Positions 24,929 to 34,105 of a stretch of DNA of 64,000 nucleotides are shown piece after piece. Each line of letters begins with the position of its first letter. The first letter of the stretch is position 1. Source of the DNA: Aminipila sp963524205. GTDB taxonomy: Bacteria > Bacillota > Clostridia > Peptostreptococcales > Anaerovoracaceae. Below the pieces are notes generated by a model that was given only the letters and a program-made list of their open reading frames with translations, made no database searches and was not told the origin of the DNA. Where the stretch lies: NCBI GenBank assembly GCA_963524205.1, contig CAURED010000004.1, positions 62,001 to 126,000 on the forward strand. Reading direction: 5' to 3'. The position numbers and the translations under genes were made by a program.

Positions 24929-26569
24929 TTATAAATGTGTATGAGCCATTATGATTGCATGTTCTGCACTACTAAATACATTTTCTTTTCCCACCATATC
25001 TAAGATTCCGGCCCTTTGCATCTTTTTTAAAACCTTTGGCTGAACACTTGTGAACATCACCTCTGTTCCATGTTCCTGTAATGTACTGATTAACTCTATC
25101 ATTCCTTGAACACCAGATAAGTCCATAACAGGCACTCCTCTCATGGAAAGTATCAGAACCTTCGTATTTTCAAGTTCAGAAAGTTGTGTTATAAGCTTAT
25201 CAACTACTGCAAAGAAAATTGTTCCTGTTAAATAAGCAACTCTGATTTTATCTGATACTTGCGGGATCTTTATGCCGATACTCTCTAATTTATCACGGTC
25301 AATTTCACTAATAGTAACATCTATATCTGTAAGTCTTACAACAATTAATATTGCAGAAAAAGCCACCCCTATAATAATTGCCTTCGTTAGATCCAAAACA
25401 ACTGTAGCACCCATAGTGATAAAGAATTTTGCCATACCGGACTTAAATTTATGCTCAAATATAAAGTGAATGTTTTCCCAATCATTCATTCTCCAAGCAG
25501 TTACAATAAGAACTCCTGACAATGCCGAAAGAGGGATTGCAGACATGATTGGAGCCAGAATAAACATAGAAAGCAATAAAACTATAGAGTGTATAATACT
25601 TGTAAGCCTTGTTTCGCAACCTGCCTTAATAGCTACACTTGTTCTGGCGATAGCAGCTGTTGCTGGCACCCCTCCAAATAGTGGAATAATTATGTTACCA
25701 AAGCCCTGTGCAACCAATTCTACATCGCCATTCAGCTTTTCGTGCTTCATTTTTCCTGCTGAAGCACCACAAAGTAAGCTTTCAATCATAGCAAGTGCTG
25801 CTATGGATAATGCAGGAATAAAGAAGTCCCAAAGTTCAACAGATTTTAATACTTGAAAAGTAAGTCTATCCTGTAAAAATATAGTCTTAGGGATATCTCC
25901 CACAACTGCAACATCAAACTTTGCAAAATAATTAAATATCAATACAATAATCAGCGAAGCTAATGACGAAGGTACTTTTTCATTCCACTTTTTAGGCCAT
26001 ATAAGCATTATAATTATAACCATTACACCGATTACTGCTGTGTATAGATCTGGATTAAATCCTCCAGTAAAATAAGAAAAAAATTTAGTTATTGCCAAGC
26101 TTCCTTTTGAAGTAACATTAAAAAAGTTGTCCAGCTGACCCAGTGCAATGATAATGGCAATACCTGAAGTAAAGCCTGTTATGACAGAAGAAGGAATAAA
26201 ATATATCACTCTGCCGAGCTTCAAAAATCCCGCTATTACCAACATAACACCTGCTAAAAAGCATGATATTAAGATGCCTTGCATTCCATATTTTGCAGCT
26301 AAAGTAACTAATATTGCTGTCATTGCTCCTGTAGGCCCTGAAATTTGGAAAGAAGCACCCGAAAGTGCTCCTATTACTATACCGCCTATTATTGCTGTAA
26401 CAAGTCCCGCTGCTGCAGTGGCCCCTGACCCGACACCAAACGCAATGGCTAAAGGCAGTGCTACAGCTGCTACTGTCATCCCTGACATTAAATCTTTTGT
26501 AAATGTTTTACCATTATATCCTTCAAATTCATTTATTAGTTCTAATACATATGATTTTGCTAAATTCAT
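24929..26569 (-). CDS. SulP (SLC26) anion transporter with STAS domain
   Basis: The protein of 546 residues has about 12-14 membrane segments in the first 400 residues. The family motif ISGPTGAMTAILV follows GAATAAAGLV-type glycine-rich helices. A C-terminal STAS domain occupies about 435-540, with VLILSMRGVPVMDLSG. SulP proteins move sulfate, bicarbonate or dicarboxylates; the sequence does not decide. It is the last gene of a three-gene operon (usp, DUF308, sulP) and starts eight bases behind the DUF308 gene. Confidence 0.92.
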   Translation of the reverse strand: MNLAKSYVLELINEFEGYNGKTFTKDLMSGMTVAAVALPLAIAFGVGSGATAAAGLVTAIIGGIVIGALSGASFQISGPTGAMTAILVTLAAKYGMQGILISCFLAGVMLVIAGFLKLGRVIYFIPSSVITGFTSGIAIIIALGQLDNFFNVTSKGSLAITKFFSYFTGGFNPDLYTAVIGVMVIIIMLIWPKKWNEKVPSSLASLIIVLIFNYFAKFDVAVVGDIPKTIFLQDRLTFQVLKSVELWDFFIPALSIAALAMIESLLCGASAGKMKHEKLNGDVELVAQGFGNIIIPLFGGVPATAAIARTSVAIKAGCETRLTSIIHSIVLLLSMFILAPIMSAIPLSALSGVLIVTAWRMNDWENIHFIFEHKFKSGMAKFFITMGATVVLDLTKAIIIGVAFSAILIVVRLTDIDVTISEIDRDKLESIGIKIPQVSDKIRVAYLTGTIFFAVVDKLITQLSELENTKVLILSMRGVPVMDLSGVQGMIELISTLQEHGTEVMFTSVQPKVLKKMQRAGILDMVGKENVFSSAEHAIIMAHTHL

Positions 26570-26577
26570 TTTTATTT

Positions 26578-27135
26578 CTATTTCTCCTTATTTTTGTCAC
26601 TATGTAAAAAATGGTGATGCCTTTTTGCATGAGGCATAGCAATACCAAATGTTAATACATTAGTGCCCTGTATCAAGAAGAAAATTCCTATTAAAATTCC
26701 TAATGTTATTCCTGCAAAATTAGAATTTAGGAAAGAATATATTCCCGCTAAAGTACTAATAAATCCTAAGGCCATAGTCCAACTCCAGGATATATTCTCC
26801 TGTTTCTTTAAAGTCAGCGATCCAACAATTCTGTTACACCCTGAAAACAGCATCCACATACCAAAAAACATAATTATCATTAAATCAGTTGCTAACTGAT
26901 TGGATAAAACTATACAACCTAAAACTATACCCATTAAAGCATCGGATAAAGCCCAGCCCATACCCTCTGGTCTCTTCTTCATCTTTATAAATGCTATTGA
27001 TCCAATAATTCCATTTATAACCATTACACTACCCAATACAAATGCTAATGCTGCAAAAGCCACCCCCTGGTTAGCCACGCACCACAAGCCGGTTAGTATC
27101 ACTATTACACCTGAAATAATTGTTAAAACTCTCAT
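26578..27135 (-). CDS. HdeD/DUF308-family membrane protein
   Basis: A protein of 185 residues with six hydrophobic segments arranged as repeated pairs, typical of the HdeD (DUF308) family linked to acid resistance in enterobacteria. The C-terminus has a histidine patch (HAKRHHHFLH). It is co-transcribed between a Usp-like gene and sulP. With an anion carrier next to it, a role in pH or anion stress is a reasonable inference but is not shown. Confidence 0.8.
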   Translation of the reverse strand: MRVLTIISGVIVILTGLWCVANQGVAFAALAFVLGSVMVINGIIGSIAFIKMKKRPEGMGWALSDALMGIVLGCIVLSNQLATDLMIIMFFGMWMLFSGCNRIVGSLTLKKQENISWSWTMALGFISTLAGIYSFLNSNFAGITLGILIGIFFLIQGTNVLTFGIAMPHAKRHHHFLHSDKNKEK

Positions 27136-27177
27136 TAATTACTACCTCCATTCCCCTGCACCCTTATTTTTATATCT

Positions 27178-27558
27178 TTAATGTGCTGGTACCACAATTA
27201 ATTTTGCTATGTCTTTAATCTTTTCGCTAAAAGAACTGATTAAATTCTCTGCTGTTCTTGCCTCTCCTGATTCTCCAAGAACAACATAAGAAATGTCATT
27301 CTTATTTACTAGATCCACTAAGGTATCTAATACATGGTTAGACCTGACCACAGTTAAATTTGCACCATATTCCAAAGCTTTTTCATATAAATATTCTAAA
27401 GCTTCGCCCTCTTGATTATTGCCCAAAAACTTGAATTGGTAATGTGCTACATGTATGATAAATAATTCACCTTCATCATTTCCGAGAAATTCATGTCCAT
27501 ACTTGATAAGTCGCTCGCAAGTCTTTTGCTGAGTAACGCAAACCATAACATTTTTCAT
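27178..27558 (-). CDS. Universal stress protein-like, single domain
   Basis: A small alpha/beta protein of 126 residues with the UspA fold pattern: VMVCVTQQKTCERLI at the N-terminus, LFIIHVAHYQFKF, and YVVLGESGEAR, a modified form of the GxxGxxx(S/T) nucleotide-binding signature. The canonical ATP motif G-2x-G-9x-G(S/T) is not complete. The C-terminus resembles the Usp domain of KdpD. It is the first gene of the usp-DUF308-sulP operon and is divergent from dinB. Confidence 0.72.
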   Translation of the reverse strand: MKNVMVCVTQQKTCERLIKYGHEFLGNDEGELFIIHVAHYQFKFLGNNQEGEALEYLYEKALEYGANLTVVRSNHVLDTLVDLVNKNDISYVVLGESGEARTAENLISSFSEKIKDIAKLIVVPAH

Positions 27559-27647
27559 AGGAATCCCCCTTTACATCTCATTCATATAATATAATGAAAC
27601 ACAAATCATGCTTTTAAAAATTTTGCCGTTTAGCTTTTCAATTATAC

Positions 27648-27671
27648 ACTAGAATTTTGAAATTTTCTAGT
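27648..27671 (+). promoter_or_regulatory. Inverted repeat overlapping the dinB promoter region
   Basis: ACTAGAA and TTCTAGT are separated by ten bases and overlap a TATAAA box just downstream. No Firmicute LexA box (GAACxxxxGTTC type) is visible, so a different repressor may act here. Confidence 0.45.
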
Positions 27672-27710
27672 ATAAAATACAATTAGTATACTTATTGAAG
27701 GAGGGCAGCT

Positions 27711-28940
27711 ATGGATAGAACTATTATACATTGTGACATGAACGGCTTTTTTGCTTCAGTAGAATTGCTTTCAAGACCTGATTTAAAAAATATTCCTATG
27801 GCAGTAAGCGGCAATCCCGAAAGCAGGCATGGTATTATTCTGGCAAAAAATGAACACGCTAAAAAATTTGGTGTGGTTACAGCTGAAACGATATGGTCTG
27901 CCCAAAAAAAGTGTCCAGAGCTGCAGTTAGTCCGCCCCCATCATGATAAATACAAAAAATACTCCAAACTAATTAATTCCATTTATTATAGATTCACTGA
28001 TATGGTAGAACCTTTTAGCATCGATGAATCCTGGCTTGATGTAACTGGAAGCTTAAAACTTTTTGGAAACGGTGTTGAAATTGCGGATAAAATCCGTGAA
28101 ACTGTAAAAAAAGAATTGGGACTAACACTTTCAGCAGGTGTCTCCTATAATAAAATCTTTGCCAAAATGGGCAGTGATTACAAAAAACCTGATGCGACTA
28201 CTGTTATATCAAGAGATAATTATAAAAACTTACTTTGGCCTATGGATATTTCAGAAATGTTCTTTGTGGGTTCTGCTACTGCTGACAAATTAAAGCGCAC
28301 TGGAATCTTAACCATTGGTGATTTAGCTTGTACTAATAAATCAGTATTACAAGGCCTACTGGGGAAGCAGGGTTCCATGCTATATGAGTATGCCAATGGA
28401 CTTGATGAAAGCCCTGTTGCACGTTCTTATGAGAAACAGAAAATTAAGTCGGTAGGTAACGGAATCACTTTCAAACGTAATTTAACTACTACAGATGATA
28501 TACAGACTTCGCTTAAAGCTCTTTCAGATACTGTTTCCAGTCGACTCCGGAGTTATCAGATTAAAGCCTCTGGAATAAAAATAGACATTAAAGATCCTTA
28601 CTTTAAAACGATTTCAAGACAGAAACAGCTGGAATCAGCAACCAATATTACAGAGGAAATTTACACTGCTGCTTATGCTCTTTTAAAAACTGCATGGACT
28701 ATCGGCAATCCCATCCGTCTTATTACCATAACTGGTATTAATCTGGTGGATGAAAATGAATCAGAGCAGTTAAGTCTTTTTACTAAGGATATAGAATCCC
28801 GAGAGAAAAGTACAAATTTAGATAAAACCATGGATGCTATTCGTAGTAAATTTGGAGGACAGTCCATAACTTTTGGTGGAATCTTAAAAAATGATTTAGG
28901 TATAGACTTGGTTGATGAAAACGAAGAAAGGGAGGATTAA
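27711..28940 (+). CDS. dinB: DNA polymerase IV (Y-family translesion polymerase)
   Basis: The polymerase has 409 residues. Catalytic acidic residues appear in IIHCDMNGFFASVE at the N-terminus and in SIDESWLDVTG near residue 105. The steric-gate region MNGFFASVE, the SAGVSYNKIFAKMGSDYKKP loop and the little-finger domain (about 240-355) are all present. It has a strong GGAGG site eight bases before the ATG. It copies damaged DNA with low fidelity. The C-terminal tail lacks an obvious beta-clamp motif except a QLSLF-type stretch (EQLSLFTKD), which fits the clamp-binding consensus. Confidence 0.95.
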   Translation: MDRTIIHCDMNGFFASVELLSRPDLKNIPMAVSGNPESRHGIILAKNEHAKKFGVVTAETIWSAQKKCPELQLVRPHHDKYKKYSKLINSIYYRFTDMVEPFSIDESWLDVTGSLKLFGNGVEIADKIRETVKKELGLTLSAGVSYNKIFAKMGSDYKKPDATTVISRDNYKNLLWPMDISEMFFVGSATADKLKRTGILTIGDLACTNKSVLQGLLGKQGSMLYEYANGLDESPVARSYEKQKIKSVGNGITFKRNLTTTDDIQTSLKALSDTVSSRLRSYQIKASGIKIDIKDPYFKTISRQKQLESATNITEEIYTAAYALLKTAWTIGNPIRLITITGINLVDENESEQLSLFTKDIESREKSTNLDKTMDAIRSKFGGQSITFGGILKNDLGIDLVDENEERED

Positions 28941-28954
28941 CTCCTCCCTTTCTT
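28924..28954. terminator. Terminator overlapping the dinB stop codon
   Basis: GAAAGGGAGGA and TCCTCCCTTTC form an 11-pair stem whose loop holds the dinB TAA. Both flanking genes converge; A/T tails on each side are short. Confidence 0.75.
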
Positions 28955-28969
28955 ATAGTTACTTATAGT

Positions 28970-30499
28970 TTACTTACTTTTTTTGCTATAAGATCTACTT
29001 CTTCCATCTCTTCCCGCTCCGTCTTTACTCCTGCCAGAATCATTTTTTCTATCGCGGTCTCTGTTTCTATTTCTGTCTCCACCGTATCCGCCTCTGCTTC
29101 TCTGCCTGTTGCCATCTTTGCTTTTTACCATATCATTAAATTTATCACGCTTATTTATGGTAAAATCATTATCCAGGTCTGATTCTTCATAGTTTCTGCT
29201 ATCCAATTCGCTAAACTTCATTTTAAACAAGGCTGCTGCAATGTCAAGAGTTGTAATGTCATCAGATTCCTCAAGAATTCTTTCAATAGCTTCTGTGTAT
29301 TTAGAATATCCTCCTGCAGCTAATGACGCTATTACTTCTTCAGTGGCAGACTGAAGTTTCATCGTTTCAATACTTGAAATTGTAGGTGGATTAGCTCTCG
29401 TAATTCTTGACTTTGTATATCTTTCTATATCTCTAAGCTTATAAATATCCCTGCCAAATACAAATGAATAGGAAACTCCCTTCTTTCCAGCTCTTCCTGT
29501 TCTTCCTATTCTATGAACATAGTATTCTGCATCACTTGGAATGTCATAGTTAAATACAGCTTCTACATCATTTACGTCAATACCTCTTGCTGCAACATCT
29601 GTAGCAATAAGCAATTCAACCTGACCTTTTCTAAATTTATTCATTACACGATCACGTTCACGTTGTTTCATATCACCATGTAATGCTTCAGATGAATACC
29701 CTCTAGCCTGAAGGGAAGTACATAGTTCATCTACCTTCCATTTTGTGTTACAGAAAACAATTGCCAGCTTAATGTTTCTAGCATCCACTAATCTGCAAAG
29801 CAGCTCTAATTTTGAATTTTCTCGAACTTCAATATAATACTGCTCTATTGTATTAATAGTAACTTCTTTCTGTAAAGTCACCACATGCTCAGGATTGTTC
29901 ATATATAAATTAGCAATCTCTAAGATGCCTTTTGGCATAGTCGCTGAAAAAAGCATAGTCTGTCTTTCCGTTGGAAGTTCAGCAAAGATTGTATCGATAT
30001 CCTCTCTAAACCCCATATTCAGCATTTCATCAGCTTCATCTAGTACTACCATTTTCAAGTTCTGAAATTTCAATGTATGTCTTCGCATGTGATCCATAAT
30101 TCGTCCTGGAGTACCTATAATGACTTGCGGCTTGCCTTTCAATGCAATAATCTGTCTGTCAATAGACTGTCCGCCATATATCGCTAGAGATTTAATCCCT
30201 TTTTTATACTTACAAAGACTTCTAAACTCTTCAGATACTTGAATCGCAAGTTCTCTAGTTGGACATAATACAAGTACCTGTACCCCCTGTTGCTTTGAGT
30301 CGATCATTTCAACTGCAGGAACTCCAAAGGCACAAGTCTTTCCAGTTCCAGTCTGTGCCTGGCCAATAACGTCACGGCCCTCCATTACCACTGGAATAGC
30401 CTTTGACTGTATTGGAGTTGCCTCCTCAAATCCCATAAAATCCAATGCTTTTTTCATTGCATCTGATAAGTTTAATTCTTTAAAATTTAAATTTTCCAT
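28970..30499 (-). CDS. DEAD-box ATP-dependent RNA helicase (CshA/DeaD type)
   Basis: The helicase core motifs are complete: QTGTGKTCAFG (I), PTRELA (Ia), VLDEADEML (II), SATMP (III), IATDVAARGID and HRIGRTGRAG (VI). The core ends near residue 370. A DbpA-like helical region follows, then a basic tail rich in Arg, Asp, Gly and Ser (RDRDRK type) that probably binds RNA. Helicases of this type join the degradosome and are cold-induced. The 5' leader carries a 17-base inverted repeat (30521-30537). Confidence 0.93.
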   Translation of the reverse strand: MENLNFKELNLSDAMKKALDFMGFEEATPIQSKAIPVVMEGRDVIGQAQTGTGKTCAFGVPAVEMIDSKQQGVQVLVLCPTRELAIQVSEEFRSLCKYKKGIKSLAIYGGQSIDRQIIALKGKPQVIIGTPGRIMDHMRRHTLKFQNLKMVVLDEADEMLNMGFREDIDTIFAELPTERQTMLFSATMPKGILEIANLYMNNPEHVVTLQKEVTINTIEQYYIEVRENSKLELLCRLVDARNIKLAIVFCNTKWKVDELCTSLQARGYSSEALHGDMKQRERDRVMNKFRKGQVELLIATDVAARGIDVNDVEAVFNYDIPSDAEYYVHRIGRTGRAGKKGVSYSFVFGRDIYKLRDIERYTKSRITRANPPTISSIETMKLQSATEEVIASLAAGGYSKYTEAIERILEESDDITTLDIAAALFKMKFSELDSRNYEESDLDNDFTINKRDKFNDMVKSKDGNRQRSRGGYGGDRNRNRDRDRKNDSGRSKDGAGRDGRSRSYSKKSK

Positions 30500-30520
30500 T
30501 CATTTCCTCATTTCGTAATT

Positions 30521-30537
30521 TATCGCATACTGCGATA
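30521..30537 (-). promoter_or_regulatory. Inverted repeat in the RNA helicase leader
   Basis: TATCGCA and TGCGATA flank a three-base centre, 22 bases before the helicase start. It could form a small hairpin in the 5' leader or serve as an operator. Confidence 0.4.
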
Positions 30538-30636
30538 CACAATCATTTCATTATATTTTTAATTTGTCTTAATGTCAAACTATTTATATGAATTTATTAA
30601 ATTTTTATTACTTCTTTAGATAATTTGAATAGTATG

Positions 30637-30645
30637 TGGTATAAT
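30637..30645 (+). promoter_or_regulatory. Extended -10 promoter for the GGDEF/EAL gene
   Basis: TGGTATAAT fits the extended -10 consensus (TGnTATAAT), about 64 bases before the ATG. No good -35 box is seen. Confidence 0.5.
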
Positions 30646-30708
30646 TATAAATTAAAATATTCTCAAATACTAGTTTGTAAAAATAAATTTTAATAAAAGG
30701 TATATACT

Positions 30709-32742
30709 ATGAACTCAAAAGAATCTACTGAAATTACAAAATTAAAAGAAGCATCAAATCACTTTAATTTCCACTCTATTACTGTGAAATTACTGTTATT
30801 TTTATTCCTTCTTATTATTGTCCAAGCTGTAGTTTTTATGTGCTCCTTTTATATAAGCAATCTCATAAGTACAGCCATTATAGCAGCCTCTGTATCTGGT
30901 GTTATTGTGGCAGTTATCATCACTAAAATATTTACGTCTCCTATAAAAAATTTGATTGAAGCTGTAATTAAAAGTGATCCCATGCATCCAGTCACACTGA
31001 CAAAAACAAATATTAGAGAATTGGATATACTTGCCAAAACAATTGAAATTCTTAGTTCAACTTCAGCGGATACGGCTTCTAAAATGTCTAATGTTTTAGA
31101 TGTAGCGGGAAGAGCCATGGCAATTTTTGAAATTTATAAAGAAGCGGATAAAGTATATATTACTAAGCACCTTTTCCCCATTTTAGAAGAGTCTGATACC
31201 ACTCTTTATAGAACTGGATTTATTCCTGCAAATGTGTTCAGAGCGAAAATGTCTAAATTTGAACGTTATTTGGTTTCTAACCAATCAACAAAAAATAGCA
31301 GTGTTTTTAATGTTGAACGTGGAAATAATTCTTCAAAATGGATTCGAATTACTACAATACAAGGTGATAATAAAGAATTAGGACTTGTTGAGGACATTAC
31401 AGAAGAAATGCTTAGAAAAACAAAAATGGAATTTGAAAGGGATTACGATATTCTTACAAGCCTTTTAAATCGAAGAGCATTTCACGCTAATGTTCAAAAA
31501 TCTTTTTCTAATCCAGAAGAACTTAACATCGGAGCTATGATTTCTATTGATTTAGATAATCTAAAATTTATAAATGATACCTATGGTCATGATTATGGAG
31601 ATGAATATATTCGTTCTATTTCTAATGTGTTAAATGTAACATGTAGGCATAACTCCATTATTTCAAGGATTGGCGGGGATGAATTCGCTATATTCATGTT
31701 CGGATATCAATCAAAAGAAGAAATTAGAGCAGAAGTTATAAGATTAAATATATCAATTAACAATAAGGCTTTTAATTTACCAGATGACACCATTACTCAT
31801 TTAAGTGCTTCAATAGGCATTGCATGGTACCCAGATGATTCATCATCCTATAGTCAGCTTATAAAATATGCTGACTTTGCCATGTATTCTATAAAGAAAG
31901 CTACGAAAGGAGCCTTTGCTGAATTTGTGCTTAAAGATTATGAAAAGGATTCATATTTAGCAGGCATGTCTGCATATTTAGAAGAATTTATACATAACAG
32001 AATGTTTGAATATACATTCCAGCCTATTGTTAGTGCTAAAACAGGGGCAATTTGCGCTTATGAAGCTTTGATTAAATCGAAACATCCCTCTATAAAAAAT
32101 CCTAAGCAGCTATTTGAACTGGCGAAATCACGAGTTGAGCTTTACGAAATCGAAAAGTTAACCTGGAATGAAGCGCTTACTGCCTTTGAGGCATTAAATG
32201 CATCACCATTAATCAAACTATTTATCAATTCCATCTCTGACCAGATTCTTGATACAGAAGATAAGAACAGCCTTGAAAGGAACTTCTGCCATCTTCTGAA
32301 GCAAGTGGTTGTAGAAATTAATGACAGTGGTCATGGAAATCTGGTTTACACAAAAGCTAAGCTAGATTTTATTCGCAACTGGGGTGGTGAAATTGCTGTT
32401 GATGATTACGGTACAAATTCTTATGATGAGGATTCTTTTAATGCTATTTCTCCAAAATATTTAAAGATAGATATATCTATAACACAAAACCTGCTTAGAG
32501 ACAATAATAGGCACAAACTAGTGGAAAGTATTATATCTTTTGCTCACCAGCGGAATATATATGTTATAGCTGAAGGTATTGAAAAACTTGAGGACATGTT
32601 TGCGTTAATAGATATAGGGGTAGATTACTTACAAGGATATCACATTTGTAAACCTGTATTAGAACCTCCTAAAATGCTGGCAATTACTACAGCACAAATT
32701 GCAAATTACAACAAACGAAAAGCCGAGCAATTAATTTCATAA
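30709..32742 (+). CDS. Membrane-bound GGDEF-EAL cyclic di-GMP protein
   Basis: The protein of 677 residues has two N-terminal membrane segments (about 24-47 and 50-70), a sensor-like region of PAS character (about 115-235), a GGDEF domain (about 240-400) and an EAL domain (about 415-660). The diguanylate cyclase signature is intact in RIGGDEFAIF. The phosphodiesterase residues are mostly intact: Glu in YEALIKSK, Asn in FINSIS, DDYGTNSYDED, LKIDIS, VIAEGIEK and LQGYH; the usual EIT(E) is EIND. Both activities are therefore possible. There is no GGDEF I-site RxxD that I can place with confidence. It is transcribed alone. Confidence 0.93.
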   Translation: MNSKESTEITKLKEASNHFNFHSITVKLLLFLFLLIIVQAVVFMCSFYISNLISTAIIAASVSGVIVAVIITKIFTSPIKNLIEAVIKSDPMHPVTLTKTNIRELDILAKTIEILSSTSADTASKMSNVLDVAGRAMAIFEIYKEADKVYITKHLFPILEESDTTLYRTGFIPANVFRAKMSKFERYLVSNQSTKNSSVFNVERGNNSSKWIRITTIQGDNKELGLVEDITEEMLRKTKMEFERDYDILTSLLNRRAFHANVQKSFSNPEELNIGAMISIDLDNLKFINDTYGHDYGDEYIRSISNVLNVTCRHNSIISRIGGDEFAIFMFGYQSKEEIRAEVIRLNISINNKAFNLPDDTITHLSASIGIAWYPDDSSSYSQLIKYADFAMYSIKKATKGAFAEFVLKDYEKDSYLAGMSAYLEEFIHNRMFEYTFQPIVSAKTGAICAYEALIKSKHPSIKNPKQLFELAKSRVELYEIEKLTWNEALTAFEALNASPLIKLFINSISDQILDTEDKNSLERNFCHLLKQVVVEINDSGHGNLVYTKAKLDFIRNWGGEIAVDDYGTNSYDEDSFNAISPKYLKIDISITQNLLRDNNRHKLVESIISFAHQRNIYVIAEGIEKLEDMFALIDIGVDYLQGYHICKPVLEPPKMLAITTAQIANYNKRKAEQLIS

Positions 32743-32754
32743 ATATTAAAACAA

Positions 32755-32776
32755 AAGCCACTCACTTGAGTGGCTT
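32755..32776. terminator. Bidirectional terminator between GGDEF/EAL and ferredoxin genes
   Basis: AAGCCACTCA and TGAGTGGCTT form a perfect ten-pair stem with a two-base centre, flanked by A and T runs. Confidence 0.85.
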
Positions 32777-32781
32777 AAAAA

Positions 32782-33435
32782 CTATCCTTCTAAAATCTTA
32801 TACCCTATTGAATTTTTAGGACACATGGCTATACATTTTCCACATTGAATACAATCTGGATGGCTTAAAATATCTCCTTTATATTCATATGGAATTATTC
32901 CCAACGAACACTGCTTTTCACAAATTTTACATGAAACACAATGAGAAGATACATTCAATACATTTTTATTTTTCCTAATTTTAGATATTACTGATGCCAG
33001 AGTCCCCATTGGGCAGAAATGACACCAGGTTCTATGATTATAAAATAAGGAAAGTATTATACCTATTATAGTTGTTATAACGATCATTCTATAGAAAATA
33101 AAACCGATTCCATAAAGATCGCCCCAATTCTGCATAATACCCAGTGTAAACATAGTCATCATTAAGATTAATATCACGAATCTAAAAAAATAAGATTTAA
33201 GTATTTTGGGCACTTTTCTCTTCTTACTAAACTTAGAAACTACGGTATCATAAAAATTTCCCCTTGGACATATGTTGCCACACCAATATCTGCCTTTAAA
33301 AAGAGCAACAATAATTGGTGCAGCCATACAGCTAATTGCTACTATAGCAAATCTTAAATCAAATAAACTTAAAAATATAAAACCAAGCAATATAATAAAC
33401 GAATATTTTTTCCACCATTCCAAAATCTTTTTCAA
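32782..33435 (-). CDS. NapH/NosR-like 4Fe-4S membrane protein
   Basis: A protein of 217 residues with about four membrane segments. It has two cytoplasmic CxxxCP motifs typical of NapH-like quinol or electron-transfer proteins (WCGNICPRGNFYD and WCHFCPMGTLASV). A C-terminal double-cluster ferredoxin part follows, with CVSCKICEKQC and CIQCGKCIAMCPKNSIGY. It probably passes electrons between a membrane carrier and a soluble partner. No partner gene is adjacent. The flanking region 33436-33622 contains no supportable gene. Confidence 0.85.
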   Translation of the reverse strand: MKKILEWWKKYSFIILLGFIFLSLFDLRFAIVAISCMAAPIIVALFKGRYWCGNICPRGNFYDTVVSKFSKKRKVPKILKSYFFRFVILILMMTMFTLGIMQNWGDLYGIGFIFYRMIVITTIIGIILSLFYNHRTWCHFCPMGTLASVISKIRKNKNVLNVSSHCVSCKICEKQCSLGIIPYEYKGDILSHPDCIQCGKCIAMCPKNSIGYKILEG

Positions 33436-33622
33436 AATTAACTCCTCCAGTTTATAAATAATTTGTCATTCCTTACTTAGTAAGTATATCAATTTATCTT
33501 TTATTATCTGTGACTTTATCACACGCATAAACCAGATTGAGTATTGAATTTTATTGTTTTAGCAATCAATTCCTTTACGTGAAGGTACACCTTGATTATA
33601 ATAATGTTTAATTTCTCTAATT

Positions 33623-34078
33623 TCAGTTATTAATTTCTTCCCTCATTATCCCTTTTCTCTGGCATTCAGGGCAATATCCATACATATCCAATTTATGTCC
33701 TGTTATAATAAAATCGGTCTTCTGTTCAAGTAATTTTTCATATTCATGCAGAGGGCAATTTTCAATGGACAATATTTTTTTGCATCCCATACAGACTAGA
33801 TAGTGCTTATGGGTTTTGTTATTATATTCAAATAGCGCTCTGCTCTCGTTTGTAACGCTATGCTTCAAAACCAGGTCTTTAACACTTAAGGTTTCTAATG
33901 TCCTATAAACTGTAGATAGATTAATGGAAATATTTTTTTCTTTCAGCTGACAATAAATCTGCTCTGCAGTAACAGGTTGTTTAACTTCCTCTAAAAGCTC
34001 TAAAATCGTGGTTCTATGTTTTGTATTTTTTAAACCGCTTTCTTTCAATATATTCTCACACTTCACATTCTTTTTCAT
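33623..34078 (-). CDS. Fur-family metal-responsive repressor (probably Zur-like)
   Basis: The winged-helix DNA-binding domain occupies the first 80 residues (STVYRTLETLSVKDLV), and the dimerisation domain carries HKHYLVCMGCKKI and YCPECQ, two CxxC pairs for structural zinc. The sensor histidines fit HKHY and CPLHEYE. The ATG at 34078 has GGAG nine bases upstream; the TTG at 34099 is a weaker option. It is the last gene behind znuA-znuC-znuB, which makes a zinc sensor more likely than an iron or peroxide sensor, though this is inference. Confidence 0.88.
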   Translation of the reverse strand: MKKNVKCENILKESGLKNTKHRTTILELLEEVKQPVTAEQIYCQLKEKNISINLSTVYRTLETLSVKDLVLKHSVTNESRALFEYNNKTHKHYLVCMGCKKILSIENCPLHEYEKLLEQKTDFIITGHKLDMYGYCPECQRKGIMREEINN

Positions 34079-34105
34079 TTCTCTTTTCTCCATCTTCAAG
34101 TTTTT

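Noticed and set aside
33559..33640. Short frame ending in NQGVPSRKGIDC behind the Fur-family gene
   Set aside because: It looks protein-like, but has no start codon and is closed by stops just upstream inside the fur gene. It may be a remnant; not listed as a feature.
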